Positions 15,328-23,512 are shown, numbered from the stretch's first letter. The stretch is DNA of 28,939 bases from Thermoleophilia bacterium (GCA_017882555.1 JADGPH010000036.1:1-28939), one strand, 5' to 3'. Program-made: numbers and translations. The notes: a model not told the origin generated them from the sequence alone.

Positions 15328-16428
15328 TCATTCGTCGGCAAGCGCCTCATGGTAGGCCGCGACCGTCAGTTGGGCGCAGCGGTCCCACGTGAACTGACGA
15401 CTGTGCTCGCGGCCGCGCCGCCGCAGGTCGGCGGAGGTCTCCTCGGAGAGCACAACGCGCTCGATGCCGTCGGCGATGTCATCGGCATCGGTGGCATCGA
15501 CCAGGATTCCCGCGCCACCGACGACCTCGGGAATGCTGCTTCGGTTCGACGCCACGACCGGTGCTCCGCAGGCCATCGCCTCAAGTGGCGGCAGGCCAAA
15601 GCCTTCATAGAGTGACGGGAATACGAGGCACGCCGTGGACGAGTAGAGCGCCACCAACTCATCGTCGGTGACAAACCCCGGTCGGATGACGCTCGACCCC
15701 AGGCGCTCGAGCTCGCGTTCGAGGTCGTCGTCCGTGACGCGATCCATCCCCACGACGACCAGTACGCACTCGGGGGCGCGTCGCCGCACGAGGCCAAACG
15801 CACGCAGCAACGTCGTCAGGTTCTTGCGTGGCTCCGGGGTCCCCACCCACAGCACGAATGGAGTCGGCGGAATGCCAAAGCGGTGGGCGAGCTGCACGGG
15901 GTCGGGCTCGATGTGCTGGAAGCGTCGGTCGACCCCGAGCGGCACGACTGTGACGCGTTCGGGAGAGATACCCACCAAGTCAACGAGTTCACGACGGGTG
16001 TACTCCGAGGCGACGAGGATGCGCTGTGCGCGTTTCGCCGCGCGGGACACCAACAGGCGCTGCTGGGCCGCACCGGCGCGCGAGAATAGCTCCGGAGCCC
16101 GCCATGCCAGGACGTCATGCACGGTCACCACCAGGGGCAGTGCGGTCCTCAGCGGTACCATCGGTCCGGGGCAGTGGATCACGTCGACGTGGCGATGTAC
16201 CGCGGTTCGGTCCAGCAGCGCGGGGTAGTAGGTCAGCATGCGGCCCGCTCCACGGACCGCCCGATGGGTCTGCCCTGGGCCTGCCGCATTGGGGGCCACG
16301 AGTCGCTCGATGTGGACGCCTGGGGTCCGACCCAGCGCAGCAGAGAGGTCTCTGGTGTACCGACTGATCCCCGCCGATTGGGACGCGGCGGGTGCCATAT
16401 CGAAGCCGACGCGCATGAGTCGATTCAT
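15328..16428 (-). CDS. GT4 family glycosyltransferase (canonical motifs)
   Basis: A 366-residue GT4 retaining glycosyltransferase. The N-terminal acceptor domain includes SAGISRYTRDL (18-28) and the VTVHD segment (101-105). The donor domain carries VGTPEPRKNLTTLL with Arg201-Lys202 for the nucleotide phosphates, and an intact E-x7-E motif (Glu275 and Glu283 in YEGFGLPPLEAMACG). It looks fully competent, unlike the pair at 12524-14729, and resembles mannosyl- or rhamnosyltransferases of polysaccharide clusters. ATG 16428 has a GGTGGGA ribosome site; ATG 16416 is an alternative. It is followed by rmlC on the same strand. A possible 31-codon reading frame ends 64 bases upstream and may be its leader. 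Confidence 0.92.
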   Translation of the reverse strand: MNRLMRVGFDMAPAASQSAGISRYTRDLSAALGRTPGVHIERLVAPNAAGPGQTHRAVRGAGRMLTYYPALLDRTAVHRHVDVIHCPGPMVPLRTALPLVVTVHDVLAWRAPELFSRAGAAQQRLLVSRAAKRAQRILVASEYTRRELVDLVGISPERVTVVPLGVDRRFQHIEPDPVQLAHRFGIPPTPFVLWVGTPEPRKNLTTLLRAFGLVRRRAPECVLVVVGMDRVTDDDLERELERLGSSVIRPGFVTDDELVALYSSTACLVFPSLYEGFGLPPLEAMACGAPVVASNRSSIPEVVGGAGILVDATDADDIADGIERVVLSEETSADLRRRGREHSRQFTWDRCAQLTVAAYHEALADE

Positions 16429-16492
16429 TCGGTCCCACCCGGTCCGGGTCGGGTGCCCGGGATGAACGCACCGACGACGGCCGGGCGACACT

Positions 16493-16588
16493 TCACTTCC
16501 TGGCACGTTTGATGTCCCACGGCGATGACAGGTCGTCCTTGATCGGCAGATGACACCGAGTACACGTGGCGATCGCGATGCGCGCCAC
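16493..16588 (-). CDS. Possible 31-residue CxxCH small protein or leader peptide
   Basis: A short frame starting GTG 16588 and ending TGA 16493. Its product starts MARIAIATCTRCHLPIK and ends KRARK, with one CxxCH motif and a basic tail. About four fifths of its codons end in G or C, like the flanking genes. Seven bases before the GTG is a TAAGGT box, so it would be leaderless. It precedes the GT4-rmlC operon by 64 bases and could be a leader peptide, a tiny metal- or heme-binding protein, or chance. There is no homology evidence. Confidence 0.35.
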   Translation of the reverse strand: MARIAIATCTRCHLPIKDDLSSPWDIKRARK

Positions 16589-16595
16589 GACACAG

Positions 16596-16604
16596 ACCTT
16601 ACTA
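16596..16604 (-). promoter_or_regulatory. Predicted -10 region (TAGTAA / TAAGGT) for the GT4-rmlC operon
   Basis: The minus strand reads TAGTAAGGT here, offering two overlapping TANNNT-like boxes. Transcription would begin near GTG 16588, about 160 bases before the glycosyltransferase start. Confidence 0.4.
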
Positions 16605-16630
16605 CCGAGCCCAGCCGGGACGAGTTATCA

Positions 16631-16675
16631 CCCGGGACGTCGGTCCCCGGCTGTCTGGACGGCTGACGTCTCGGG
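16631..16675. promoter_or_regulatory. Large inverted repeat between divergent glycan operons
   Basis: CCCGGGACGTC (16631-16641) is repeated inverted as GACGTCTCGGG (16665-16675), 11 positions with one mismatch that can pair as G-U in RNA. Inside the 23-base loop GTCC (16643-16646) and GGAC (16657-16660) can pair as well. It lies upstream of both predicted promoters, so an operator or a structured RNA are both possible. Confidence 0.45.
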
Positions 16676-16794
16676 CATCTGACCATCAGCGCGTATCTTC
16701 GGCCCGTTGCCATCGGGGCCCGGGTCGGGCGGTCGCAGGTGCAGCGGATTGGTACACACGCGGTCGTCAGGTGCTCGGCCGAGACCACGGCCGA

Positions 16795-16800
16795 TATAGT
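16795..16800 (+). promoter_or_regulatory. Predicted -10 box (TATAGT) for the GtrB-like gene
   Basis: TATAGT is the most AT-rich hexamer in the region. Transcription would begin near 16807, followed by an AGGAGG ribosome site at 16820-16825. This puts the upstream GTG 16771 outside the mRNA. Confidence 0.5.
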
Positions 16801-16830
16801 TTCGCCCACACTGGGCTCCAGGAGGCAGTC

Positions 16831-17844
16831 ACGCCGCTTATCTCTATCGTCGTTCCCGTCTTCGACGAGGAAGAAGTGCTCGGCGAATTGCACCGCCGGC
16901 TGGTTGCCTCACTCGCGGACGTGGGCCACGACATCGAGATCGTGTTTGTCGACGACGGGTCGCGCGACCTGTCTCGGGCGATCATCGCGGAGCTTGCCCA
17001 ACAGGACGGGCGTGTCCGCGGCGCGTTCTTGTCCCGCAACTTCGGTCACGAGGCCGCCATCCATGCCGGTCTGCACGAAGCCTGCGGCGACGCCGTCATT
17101 GTCATGGACGCCGACCTCCAAGATTCCCCGGAAGCGCTGCCGAAGTTGATTCACGCCTGGGAGGGCGGAGCCGACGTCGCGTTTGCCGTGCGGCAGGATC
17201 GCAAGGAGGCCCCGCTGCAGCGCGCAGCGTTCTCCGCCTTTTATCGGATTGCCGCGCGGATCGTCGATGTGGAACTGCCCAGGGATGCGGGGCCCTTCAG
17301 CTTGATGAGCCGCCCCGTCGTGGATGCCATCAACTCGATGAGCGAGCACGGTCGCTATTTCCCAGGTCTGCGCGCGTTTGTCGGATTCCGGCAGGTGCCG
17401 GTCGACGTGGAGCGGGCCGTACGCTTTGCCGGGACGACCAAGTACTCGTTTCGTCGGCGCACGTCGGGCGCTCTCAATGCCATCTTCTCGTTTTCGAAGC
17501 TGCCGCTGCGACTGGTTACGCTCTTCGGATTCGTCGCAGCCGGACTCGCCCTGTTGGGTGCGGCATGGGCCCTCATCGGCGGGGAGGCGGGAGGCAACAG
17601 CACTCCCGGTTGGGTGTCGTTGATGACGGTCGTGCTGCTGATCTCCGGAGTACAGCTGCTGACGCTCGGCATCGTTGGCGAGTACGTGGGCAAAGTCTTC
17701 GACGAGGTGCGGGCACGGCCATCGTTCATCGTGGCCGAGCGTGTCGGTACGGGGGCCGCGACGACGGGCATGTCCCGACTACCACGCGCCGCCGATCAAT
17801 CGATCTCAGCCCCGGCGGAGCCACCGCGAAGTTCACAGACATGA
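16831..17844 (+). CDS. Polyprenyl-phosphate glycosyltransferase, GtrB/DPM-like GT2
   Basis: About 337 residues: a cytoplasmic GT2 domain followed by two membrane helices. Such enzymes transfer a sugar from a nucleotide donor to undecaprenyl or decaprenyl phosphate at the inner membrane face. Seen: ISIVVPVFDEEEVL, FVDDGSRD, SRNFGHEAAIHAGL and the DADLQDSPEALP block with the metal-binding DxD-type acidic residues, then helices in the LVTLFGFVAAGLALLGAAW and SLMTVVLLISGVQLLTLGIVGEY regions. The start is unclear. GTG 16771 is in frame but lies upstream of the TATAGT box, while AGGAGG (16820-16825) points to ACG 16831 or another non-canonical codon. The stop overlaps the next gene's ATG (ATGA). 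Confidence 0.93.
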   Translation, partial: TPLISIVVPVFDEEEVLGELHRRLVASLADVGHDIEIVFVDDGSRDLSRAIIAELAQQDGRVRGAFLSRNFGHEAAIHAGLHEACGDAVIVMDADLQDSPEALPKLIHAWEGGADVAFAVRQDRKEAPLQRAAFSAFYRIAARIVDVELPRDAGPFSLMSRPVVDAINSMSEHGRYFPGLRAFVGFRQVPVDVERAVRFAGTTKYSFRRRTSGALNAIFSFSKLPLRLVTLFGFVAAGLALLGAAWALIGGEAGGNSTPGWVSLMTVVLLISGVQLLTLGIVGEYVGKVFDEVRARPSFIVAERVGTGAATTGMSRLPRAADQSISAPAEPPRSSQT

Positions 17845-18800
17845 GCGCTGTGCCCGAGACAGAGCTCACCGTGGTGATCGTTTCATATCGTTGTCGCGCT
17901 CTGCTCCGCGCATGCCTTGCGAGCCTGGATGCCAACCGGCCGGATGTCGTGATGGACGTCGAGGTCATCGACAACGGTTCGGGGGACGACACGATTGGGG
18001 CCGCGGCGGACTTTCCATGGGTGACCGCCACGCCGCTATCCGACAACGTCGGGTTCGCGCGCGCGAACAATCTCGGACTCGGACGGGCCAAAGGACAAGC
18101 GGTCTTGGTGCTCAATCCCGACACTGTCATCCCCGCCGGGGGGCTCCGCCGATGTCTCGATGAATTATGGTCGCAACCTGACGTGGGCCTGTTGACCGCA
18201 CGCCTGGTCGATCCCGATGGTCGTCTCGATCGCCGCTGTAAGCGCGGTTTCCCGACCTTGTGGTCATCGTTCTGCTATTTCACGGGCCTCGATCGCACCT
18301 TTCGCGGGCGGCGGTCGCAGCGGTATACGGTGGGTTGGTTACCGGACAGCCAAGCAGGCGACGTGGAAAGCGTGAGCGGGGCATTTATGTTGATGCGCCG
18401 CGCCGCATTGCACGAGGTCGGCGGCTTTGACGAGCAGTTTTTCATGTACGCGGAAGACATCGATCTCAGTCTGCGGTTCGTGGAGAACGGGTGGCGCGTG
18501 CAGTACTGGCCGGGTGTCGACGTCATTCACGTCGGTGCGGGCTCGAATGTCGATGGCAAACGGCCAGAGGTGGCCAACGCCGCCTACTTTCGCACCATGG
18601 CGCCCTTCATCATCAAACACCGACCCGGCTGGCGCGGGCGGCTCTTGGGTGTGGCGGTGGGAATTCTCGGAGAGGTACTGCTCGCCGCCTCACGTATTGC
18701 GGGGGGCTTGCGCACGACCCCTCGCGGCTCTCGGATCAGCCCGCCACCGGACCCGGTACAGCCCACAGGCGATGGGGCCACGGGGTCCACCCGATCGTGA
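17841..18800 (+). CDS. GT2 glycosyltransferase, rhamnosyltransferase (WbbL)-like
   Basis: A 319-residue soluble GT2 enzyme. The N-terminal LTVVIVSYRC, VIDNGSGDDT and DNVGFARANNLGL segments and the LVLNPDT motif (metal-binding Asp) are typical of rhamnosyltransferases of the WbbL group. VSGAFMLMRRAALHEVGGFDEQFFMYAEDIDLSLR is the acceptor-side ED motif region of the family. The C-terminal 30 residues are Pro/Gly-rich and probably disordered. ATG 17841 overlaps the previous stop, so it is coupled to the GtrB-like gene. It probably adds a deoxyhexose to the growing lipid-linked glycan, in line with the rmd/gmd and rmlC genes nearby; the exact sugar is inferred. Confidence 0.9.
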   Translation: MSAVPETELTVVIVSYRCRALLRACLASLDANRPDVVMDVEVIDNGSGDDTIGAAADFPWVTATPLSDNVGFARANNLGLGRAKGQAVLVLNPDTVIPAGGLRRCLDELWSQPDVGLLTARLVDPDGRLDRRCKRGFPTLWSSFCYFTGLDRTFRGRRSQRYTVGWLPDSQAGDVESVSGAFMLMRRAALHEVGGFDEQFFMYAEDIDLSLRFVENGWRVQYWPGVDVIHVGAGSNVDGKRPEVANAAYFRTMAPFIIKHRPGWRGRLLGVAVGILGEVLLAASRIAGGLRTTPRGSRISPPPDPVQPTGDGATGSTRS

Positions 18801-18881
18801 TCTCGCCGGGATATGGCGTCTGTGAGGCGAAGCGGTCGATGACGGTCGCCGGCGAGTCCCATCGGTGGGGAGCCTGACGCG

Positions 18882-19835
18882 GTGGCCATGGACGTGTTGG
18901 TCACCGGAATCTCGGGGTTCGTGGGACATCATCTTGCCCAGGCGCTGGCCGCTGACGGTCATCGGGTGGCGGGGTTGGTGCGCCCTGACGCGGCGGAGTC
19001 CATTCCGGTTGGTGTCACCGTGCGCGAGGCCGACATCACCGATGCCGATGCCGTGCGTTCCGTGTTTGCGGCCGCCCAGCCGGATGCGGTCATCCACCTT
19101 GCAGGCGCGGCGTCCGTGGGGGCGTCATTCGCCGACCCCGTTGCGACCTGGGCAGTCAATCTCGGCGGAACACTTTCGGTGCTCGAGGCGGCGCGGGCGC
19201 TTGCCGAGCCGCCACGGCTGTTGGTCATCACCAGCGGTGAGATCTACGGCCAGGTTGCACGGTCCGCACTTCCCGTCACCGAAGCGACGCTGCTGTCTCC
19301 GATCTCGCCCTATGGTGCATCGAAGGCCGCTGCCGATCTGGCCGCCGGGCAGTACCACCTTGGATATGGCCTGCCGGTGCTGCGTGTCCGAGCGTTCAAC
19401 CACATCGGGCCGGGTCAAGATGCCCGATTCGTGCTGCCAAACGTCGCACGACAAATCGCGCAGGCGGAGCACGAGCAGCTCGACCATGTGGACATCCAGA
19501 TCGGAAATCTCACCACCCGCCGTGATTTCACCGACGTGCGCGACGTGGTGCGCGCCTACAGCGCGCTCCTTGGCGCGGGCACGCCCGGCGCCCCGTACCT
19601 GGTCTGCTCGGGACGGTCGCTCTCGATCCAGGACCTCATCGAGCGCCTGGTGCAGATGACGCGGGTCGACGTCCGACTGGTCAGAAGCTCTACCCTTGTG
19701 CGCGGTGGCGAGCAACCCGATCTCTATGGCGACGCGCATCGCCTGACCGCCGAGACGGGCTGGCAACCGGAGATCGGACTGGACCAGACGCTCGTTGACA
19801 CACTTGACTGGTGGCGCGCCCGCGTCGCAGAGTAG
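18882..19835 (+). CDS. rmd: GDP-4-keto-6-deoxy-D-mannose reductase (RMD-like epimerase/dehydratase)
   Basis: A 317-residue extended SDR enzyme. The Rossmann motif is VTGISGFVGHHL (7-18), and the catalytic set is Ser118 in ITSGEIYG with Tyr144 and Lys148 in SPYGASK. The RAFNHIGPGQ segment is characteristic of GDP-4-keto-6-deoxyhexose reductases, and the next gene encodes the GDP-mannose 4,6-dehydratase that makes the substrate, so GDP-D-rhamnose synthesis is the best reading. GDP-6-deoxytalose or another reduced product cannot be excluded from sequence. GTG 18882 is preferred over ATG 18888 because GGGGAG (18867-18872) sits nine bases before it. The 81-base gap from the previous gene holds no strong promoter. 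Confidence 0.88.
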   Translation: MAMDVLVTGISGFVGHHLAQALAADGHRVAGLVRPDAAESIPVGVTVREADITDADAVRSVFAAAQPDAVIHLAGAASVGASFADPVATWAVNLGGTLSVLEAARALAEPPRLLVITSGEIYGQVARSALPVTEATLLSPISPYGASKAAADLAAGQYHLGYGLPVLRVRAFNHIGPGQDARFVLPNVARQIAQAEHEQLDHVDIQIGNLTTRRDFTDVRDVVRAYSALLGAGTPGAPYLVCSGRSLSIQDLIERLVQMTRVDVRLVRSSTLVRGGEQPDLYGDAHRLTAETGWQPEIGLDQTLVDTLDWWRARVAE

Positions 19836-19847
19836 GAGTATCCACGA

Positions 19848-20807
19848 ATGCCCACCGCACTGATCACCGGGATCACCGGACAAGACGGCTCCTACCTGGC
19901 CGAGTTCCTTCTGGACAGGGGCTATGAGGTGTGGGGCATGGTCCGTCGGGCATCCACGGATTCCCATGAGCGCATCGATCACATCCTGGATCGGCTGCAC
20001 CTGGTGCAAGGCGACTTGCTCGACCAGCCGTCGCTGATGGCAGCGTTCGCGGTGGCTGAACCCGATGAGGTCTACAACCTGGCCGCGCAGTCATTCGTGC
20101 CGACGTCCTGGAGTCAGCCGGTCCTGACCGCGGAGTTCACCGCGGTTGGTGTGACCCGCATGCTCGAGGCGATTCGTCAGGTCAATCCGGCGATTCGTTT
20201 CTACCAGGCCAGTTCGAGCGAGATGTTCGGCATGGTGCGCGAGACGCCGCAAACCGAACTGACCCCGCTGCACCCCCGGAGTCCATACGGGGTAGCCAAG
20301 TGCTACGGCCACTACATCACAGTCAATTACCGCGAGAGCTACGACATGTTCTGCTGTTCGGGGATCTTGTTTAACCACGAGTCTCCGCGCAGAGGTCTTG
20401 AGTTTGTGACGCGCAAGGTCACCGATGGCGCAGTCCGGATCAAGCTGGGGCTCGCCGAGCGGTTGTCGCTCGGGAACCTGGATGCGCAGCGCGACTGGGG
20501 CTTTGCTGGTGATTACGTGCACGCGATGTGGCTGATGCTTCAGCAGGACACACCCGACGACTTCGTGATCGCCACGGGAAAGACCCATACGGTCGAGCGT
20601 TTGGTCGAGCTCGCTTTTGCCCAGGTCGGACTTGACCCCAACGACCACGTGGACACCGATCCACGATTTGTCCGGCCGGCCGAGGTGGATATCCTCGTCG
20701 GTGACGCGACCAAGGCGCGGACCAAGCTCGGCTGGGAGCCCCGGGTGAGTTTCGAGGAACTCATCGCGATGATGGTGAACGCCGATTTGCAGCGGCTGAG
20801 TTCCTGA
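19848..20807 (+). CDS. gmd: GDP-mannose 4,6-dehydratase
   Basis: A 319-residue extended SDR enzyme converting GDP-D-mannose to GDP-4-keto-6-deoxy-D-mannose. Seen: ITGITGQDGSYLAEFLL at the N-terminus, the GMVRRAS segment that binds the NADP phosphate, YNLAAQSFVPTSW, YQASSSEMFG with Ser123 and Glu125, SPYGVAK with Tyr147 and Lys151, FNHESPRRG and LGNLDAQRDWGFAGDYV; the last two are nearly invariant in GMD. It is slightly shorter than the enteric enzymes (about 370 residues) and similar in size to those paired with RMD. It starts 12 bases after rmd and ends two bases before the next gene, so all are one operon. Confidence 0.96.
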   Translation: MPTALITGITGQDGSYLAEFLLDRGYEVWGMVRRASTDSHERIDHILDRLHLVQGDLLDQPSLMAAFAVAEPDEVYNLAAQSFVPTSWSQPVLTAEFTAVGVTRMLEAIRQVNPAIRFYQASSSEMFGMVRETPQTELTPLHPRSPYGVAKCYGHYITVNYRESYDMFCCSGILFNHESPRRGLEFVTRKVTDGAVRIKLGLAERLSLGNLDAQRDWGFAGDYVHAMWLMLQQDTPDDFVIATGKTHTVERLVELAFAQVGLDPNDHVDTDPRFVRPAEVDILVGDATKARTKLGWEPRVSFEELIAMMVNADLQRLSS

Positions 20808-20809
20808 GC

Positions 20810-22018
20810 ATGCCCGACCCCCGCGGGACCGGTGGGCGCCGGGGCGCAGCGCCTGACGAAGCTCCGGGTGAGATCGCGGGCATCCGAATTGCCATCGTCG
20901 TGTGCGCCTACCCGCCGTACCAGGGCGGTATCGGAAATGCCGCTGCCCGCCAGGCGCGGACGCTGCGCGAGCTCGGACACCAGGTCGAGGTGCTGTGTCC
21001 CGCGCATGGCCACAGACCCCGCCGCGAGATGGTTGACGGGATCGTGGTGCATCGGCTCAGGCCACTTGTGCGCCACGGCCTGTCGGCGTTTGTTCCAAGC
21101 CTCGCGTGCCGCGTTCGCAACTACGACGCCATAATCATCCACTACCCGTTCTTTGGGGGTGCCGAGCCAGCGGCACTGGGCGCCCGACAGTCTCAGACGC
21201 CATACCTCGTCTACTTCCATATGGACGTCATCTGGGGCGGCGCGCGCGGCGCGTTCTTGCGAGTCCATCGACGATTTGGCGCACCGTTTGTCCTGCGTGG
21301 CGCGCGCGAGGTGCTCGTGAGCTCGTTCGACTATGCCCAACATTCGTCAATCGCGGGCCTGAAGCTCATGAACCTTCGGGAGCTGCCGTATTCGATTGAC
21401 ACCGAGCATTTCTCTCCGTCTGAGATCAGCATCGAACGACGTCGCCAACTCGGGCTCGAGCCCGATCGACCGGTCGTGCTGTTTGTCGGCACGATGAACC
21501 AAGCGGGCACGTTCAAGGGAATCGACAAGCTCATCGCGGCGATGGCCCTGAAGGATCTCAGCGACCAAGCGCAGGTTGTGTTTGCCGGTGAAGGAGAGCT
21601 GCGACCTCACTATCAACGGCTCGCTGCGCGAATGCTCCCCCACGGCTCGTTCCGCTTCACCGGCAGTGTTTCCTCTGAGGATCTGGTTGATCTCTATCGT
21701 GCTGCCGCCGTGACCGTCTTGCCGTCGGTGACCCACGAAGAGGCGTTTGGCATCGTGTTGATCGAGTCCATGGCCTGCGGAACTCCGGTGATTGCGTCGG
21801 CGCTCCCGGGTGTGCGTGGGGTAATGGGGGCGGACGCCGGCGTCGCGGTGCCGCCGGGGGACGTGGCGAGTCTCGCGGCTGCGATCGCGGACATCCTGGG
21901 CGATGCTGACGGGTCCGCGCGCCGCGCCGTAGCCGCCAGGGTGCGCGCGGTCGAACGATTCTCCCGAGAACGTGAGCGACAGGATTTGGCCACCGCGGTC
22001 GAGTCACTGCGCGCCTGA
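20810..22018 (+). CDS. GT4 family glycosyltransferase
   Basis: A 402-residue GT4 retaining enzyme. The acceptor domain begins at about residue 25 (IRIAIVVCAYPPYQGGIG) after a 24-residue Pro/Gly/Arg-rich extension, possibly disordered. VLFVGTMNQAGTFKGIDKLI is the donor phosphate-binding segment, with Lys236, and the E-x7-E motif is intact (Glu311 and Glu319 in HEEAFGIVLIESMACG). AGEGELRPHYQ and FTGSVSSEDLVDLY are typical GT4 core strands. It follows gmd by two bases and likely uses GDP-rhamnose or GDP-mannose, by context. The next gene is convergent; the 60-base gap holds only a weak CGGTGC/GCACCG hairpin. Confidence 0.91.
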   Translation: MPDPRGTGGRRGAAPDEAPGEIAGIRIAIVVCAYPPYQGGIGNAAARQARTLRELGHQVEVLCPAHGHRPRREMVDGIVVHRLRPLVRHGLSAFVPSLACRVRNYDAIIIHYPFFGGAEPAALGARQSQTPYLVYFHMDVIWGGARGAFLRVHRRFGAPFVLRGAREVLVSSFDYAQHSSIAGLKLMNLRELPYSIDTEHFSPSEISIERRRQLGLEPDRPVVLFVGTMNQAGTFKGIDKLIAAMALKDLSDQAQVVFAGEGELRPHYQRLAARMLPHGSFRFTGSVSSEDLVDLYRAAAVTVLPSVTHEEAFGIVLIESMACGTPVIASALPGVRGVMGADAGVAVPPGDVASLAAAIADILGDADGSARRAVAARVRAVERFSRERERQDLATAVESLRA

Positions 22019-22078
22019 ATCACCGGGTAACGGGCGGTGCACCCAACGAGCGGTCGCCGCAGCCACGCACCGGCGGGC

Positions 22079-23359
22079 TTAGGTTCGGGGCACCCGCGCT
22101 CTGGCCGTCGCAGCAGACGAAAGCCGGCGGAGCCCATCGATGATGCGCTCGCCGGAGCCTCGGGCGAGCACCTCATGCACGACCACCGCCGCAACCGCGC
22201 ACGCAAGATCAACAGCGATGATTGCGTTCGAGCTCCGCGCAAACAGGGCGAGGCTCGCGATTTGTGCCCCCGCAATCCCGAGTAGGCACCACGAATACCG
22301 GAAGTCGCGGCGCGCCAGTTGGTGGTAGAGCAGCACGATCGTGCAACCCATGCCCGTCATCGCCACCCCGTAGAATGGCAAGAGGTTGCCCGAATCGCGG
22401 AATGCACCGCCGTAGGTCAGGCGCATCAGCAACTGGCCCAGCGGCAGCATCAGGCCGACGAAGATCGCCCCGGTCACGGTCGTGCCGAGAAACCCGGTTG
22501 CCGCGAGTGTGGCGGAGGACCGTCCCTCTGCGCGCCGAGCCGCGAGTCGCGGTATCAGCAGCGTGATAAACACCTGCGGCACCAAGAACAGCCCTTGGGA
22601 GATCGCCGACGCGGCCGCGAAGAGGCCCGATTCGCGACTGTGGAGCACGAGCCTGGCTGTGATGACATCAGCATTGGTCAGAACAGCGATCGCGGTGACT
22701 CCCACGGCATTGGGGAGCAGAGCCCGGCGAAACCCGTCCCACTGAATCGACGTGGGGCTGATCGGCGTGGTGTGCAGGGCCCGACGGGCCAGCACGAGGG
22801 TGACGGCCGATCCGATGATCCACGAGGCCGACGTGCCGAGCATCGGGGACAGCACTCTCACCCCGCCGAACCAGAGCGCGACGAACGCCAGCGGCCGCGT
22901 GACGCCAACGGTCACCAGTCCCAGGCCATAGCCGGTGAAGTTGCCCTCGCCTTGGAGCTGGCCCATCGAGAGCGGGAACACGGCTATGCCCGCCAACACC
23001 GCCACGGCCCCGAGTGTTGCAGTGGTGGGGAAGCCGGAGATCGTTGTGCCGACGACGACGACCACGGCAGCGCCGATCGCCATCACTACCGCCGTGGTCA
23101 TGATCGCGATGCGCACTGCCCGGGCAAAGATGGCGTTCGGGGGATGTCCGCGATTGGACCCGGCGAGCGCCGGCCCCAAACCGCTGCACAGCACGTAGAT
23201 GACAAGGCACCCGGACAACAGTGCGGCGACCAACCCGTAGTCACGAGGACCGAGGAGGCGACCGACCAAGACAAAGAAGATCCAGTTGCCGATGCTCCAG
23301 ATCCCAATGCCGGCGCTCACCGCCAGACCCGAACCGACCCACGCGCGGCGTGCGGTCAC
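22079..23359 (-). CDS. Wzx-like polysaccharide flippase (MOP superfamily)
   Basis: A 426-residue integral membrane protein with about twelve predicted helices. The N-terminal GNWIFFVLVGRLLGPRDYGLVAALLS segment is typical of Wzx/RfbX-type polysaccharide transporters of the MOP exporter superfamily, which flip lipid-linked glycans across the membrane. The seventh-helix area (NADVITARLVL) and the SQGLFLVPQVFITLLIPRLA segment also fit. GTG 23359 is the start; the ribosome site is weak. It lies tail-to-tail with the GT4 gene and head-to-head with the large membrane protein. Its promoter overlaps a notable inverted repeat (see 23406-23431). Confidence 0.88.
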   Translation of the reverse strand: MTARRAWVGSGLAVSAGIGIWSIGNWIFFVLVGRLLGPRDYGLVAALLSGCLVIYVLCSGLGPALAGSNRGHPPNAIFARAVRIAIMTTAVVMAIGAAVVVVVGTTISGFPTTATLGAVAVLAGIAVFPLSMGQLQGEGNFTGYGLGLVTVGVTRPLAFVALWFGGVRVLSPMLGTSASWIIGSAVTLVLARRALHTTPISPTSIQWDGFRRALLPNAVGVTAIAVLTNADVITARLVLHSRESGLFAAASAISQGLFLVPQVFITLLIPRLAARRAEGRSSATLAATGFLGTTVTGAIFVGLMLPLGQLLMRLTYGGAFRDSGNLLPFYGVAMTGMGCTIVLLYHQLARRDFRYSWCLLGIAGAQIASLALFARSSNAIIAVDLACAVAAVVVHEVLARGSGERIIDGLRRLSSAATARARVPRT

Positions 23360-23405
23360 GGCGCACCGCCGGCGTCAGTGCAGCGTGATGGGGGTCTCAC
23401 AGTCA

Positions 23406-23431
23406 CGATCGCTGCGGGATCTTAGCGATCG
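23406..23431. promoter_or_regulatory. Inverted repeat bracketing the flippase -10 box
   Basis: CGATCGCT (23406-23413) and AGCGATCG (23424-23431) form a perfect 8-bp dyad with a 10-base spacer. On the minus strand the spacer carries TAAGAT (23424-23419), a good -10 box for the flippase gene with a leader of about 50 bases. A protein bound to the dyad would block that promoter. It is also within range of the divergent gene at 23513. Confidence 0.5.
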
Positions 23432-23512
23432 CGGTTTTCGTCCGTATCGCACGTCTGCACGGACCAGCGGCAATAATGCCCCGCGACCCATATGTGATGA
23501 CGCACCAGTGGG

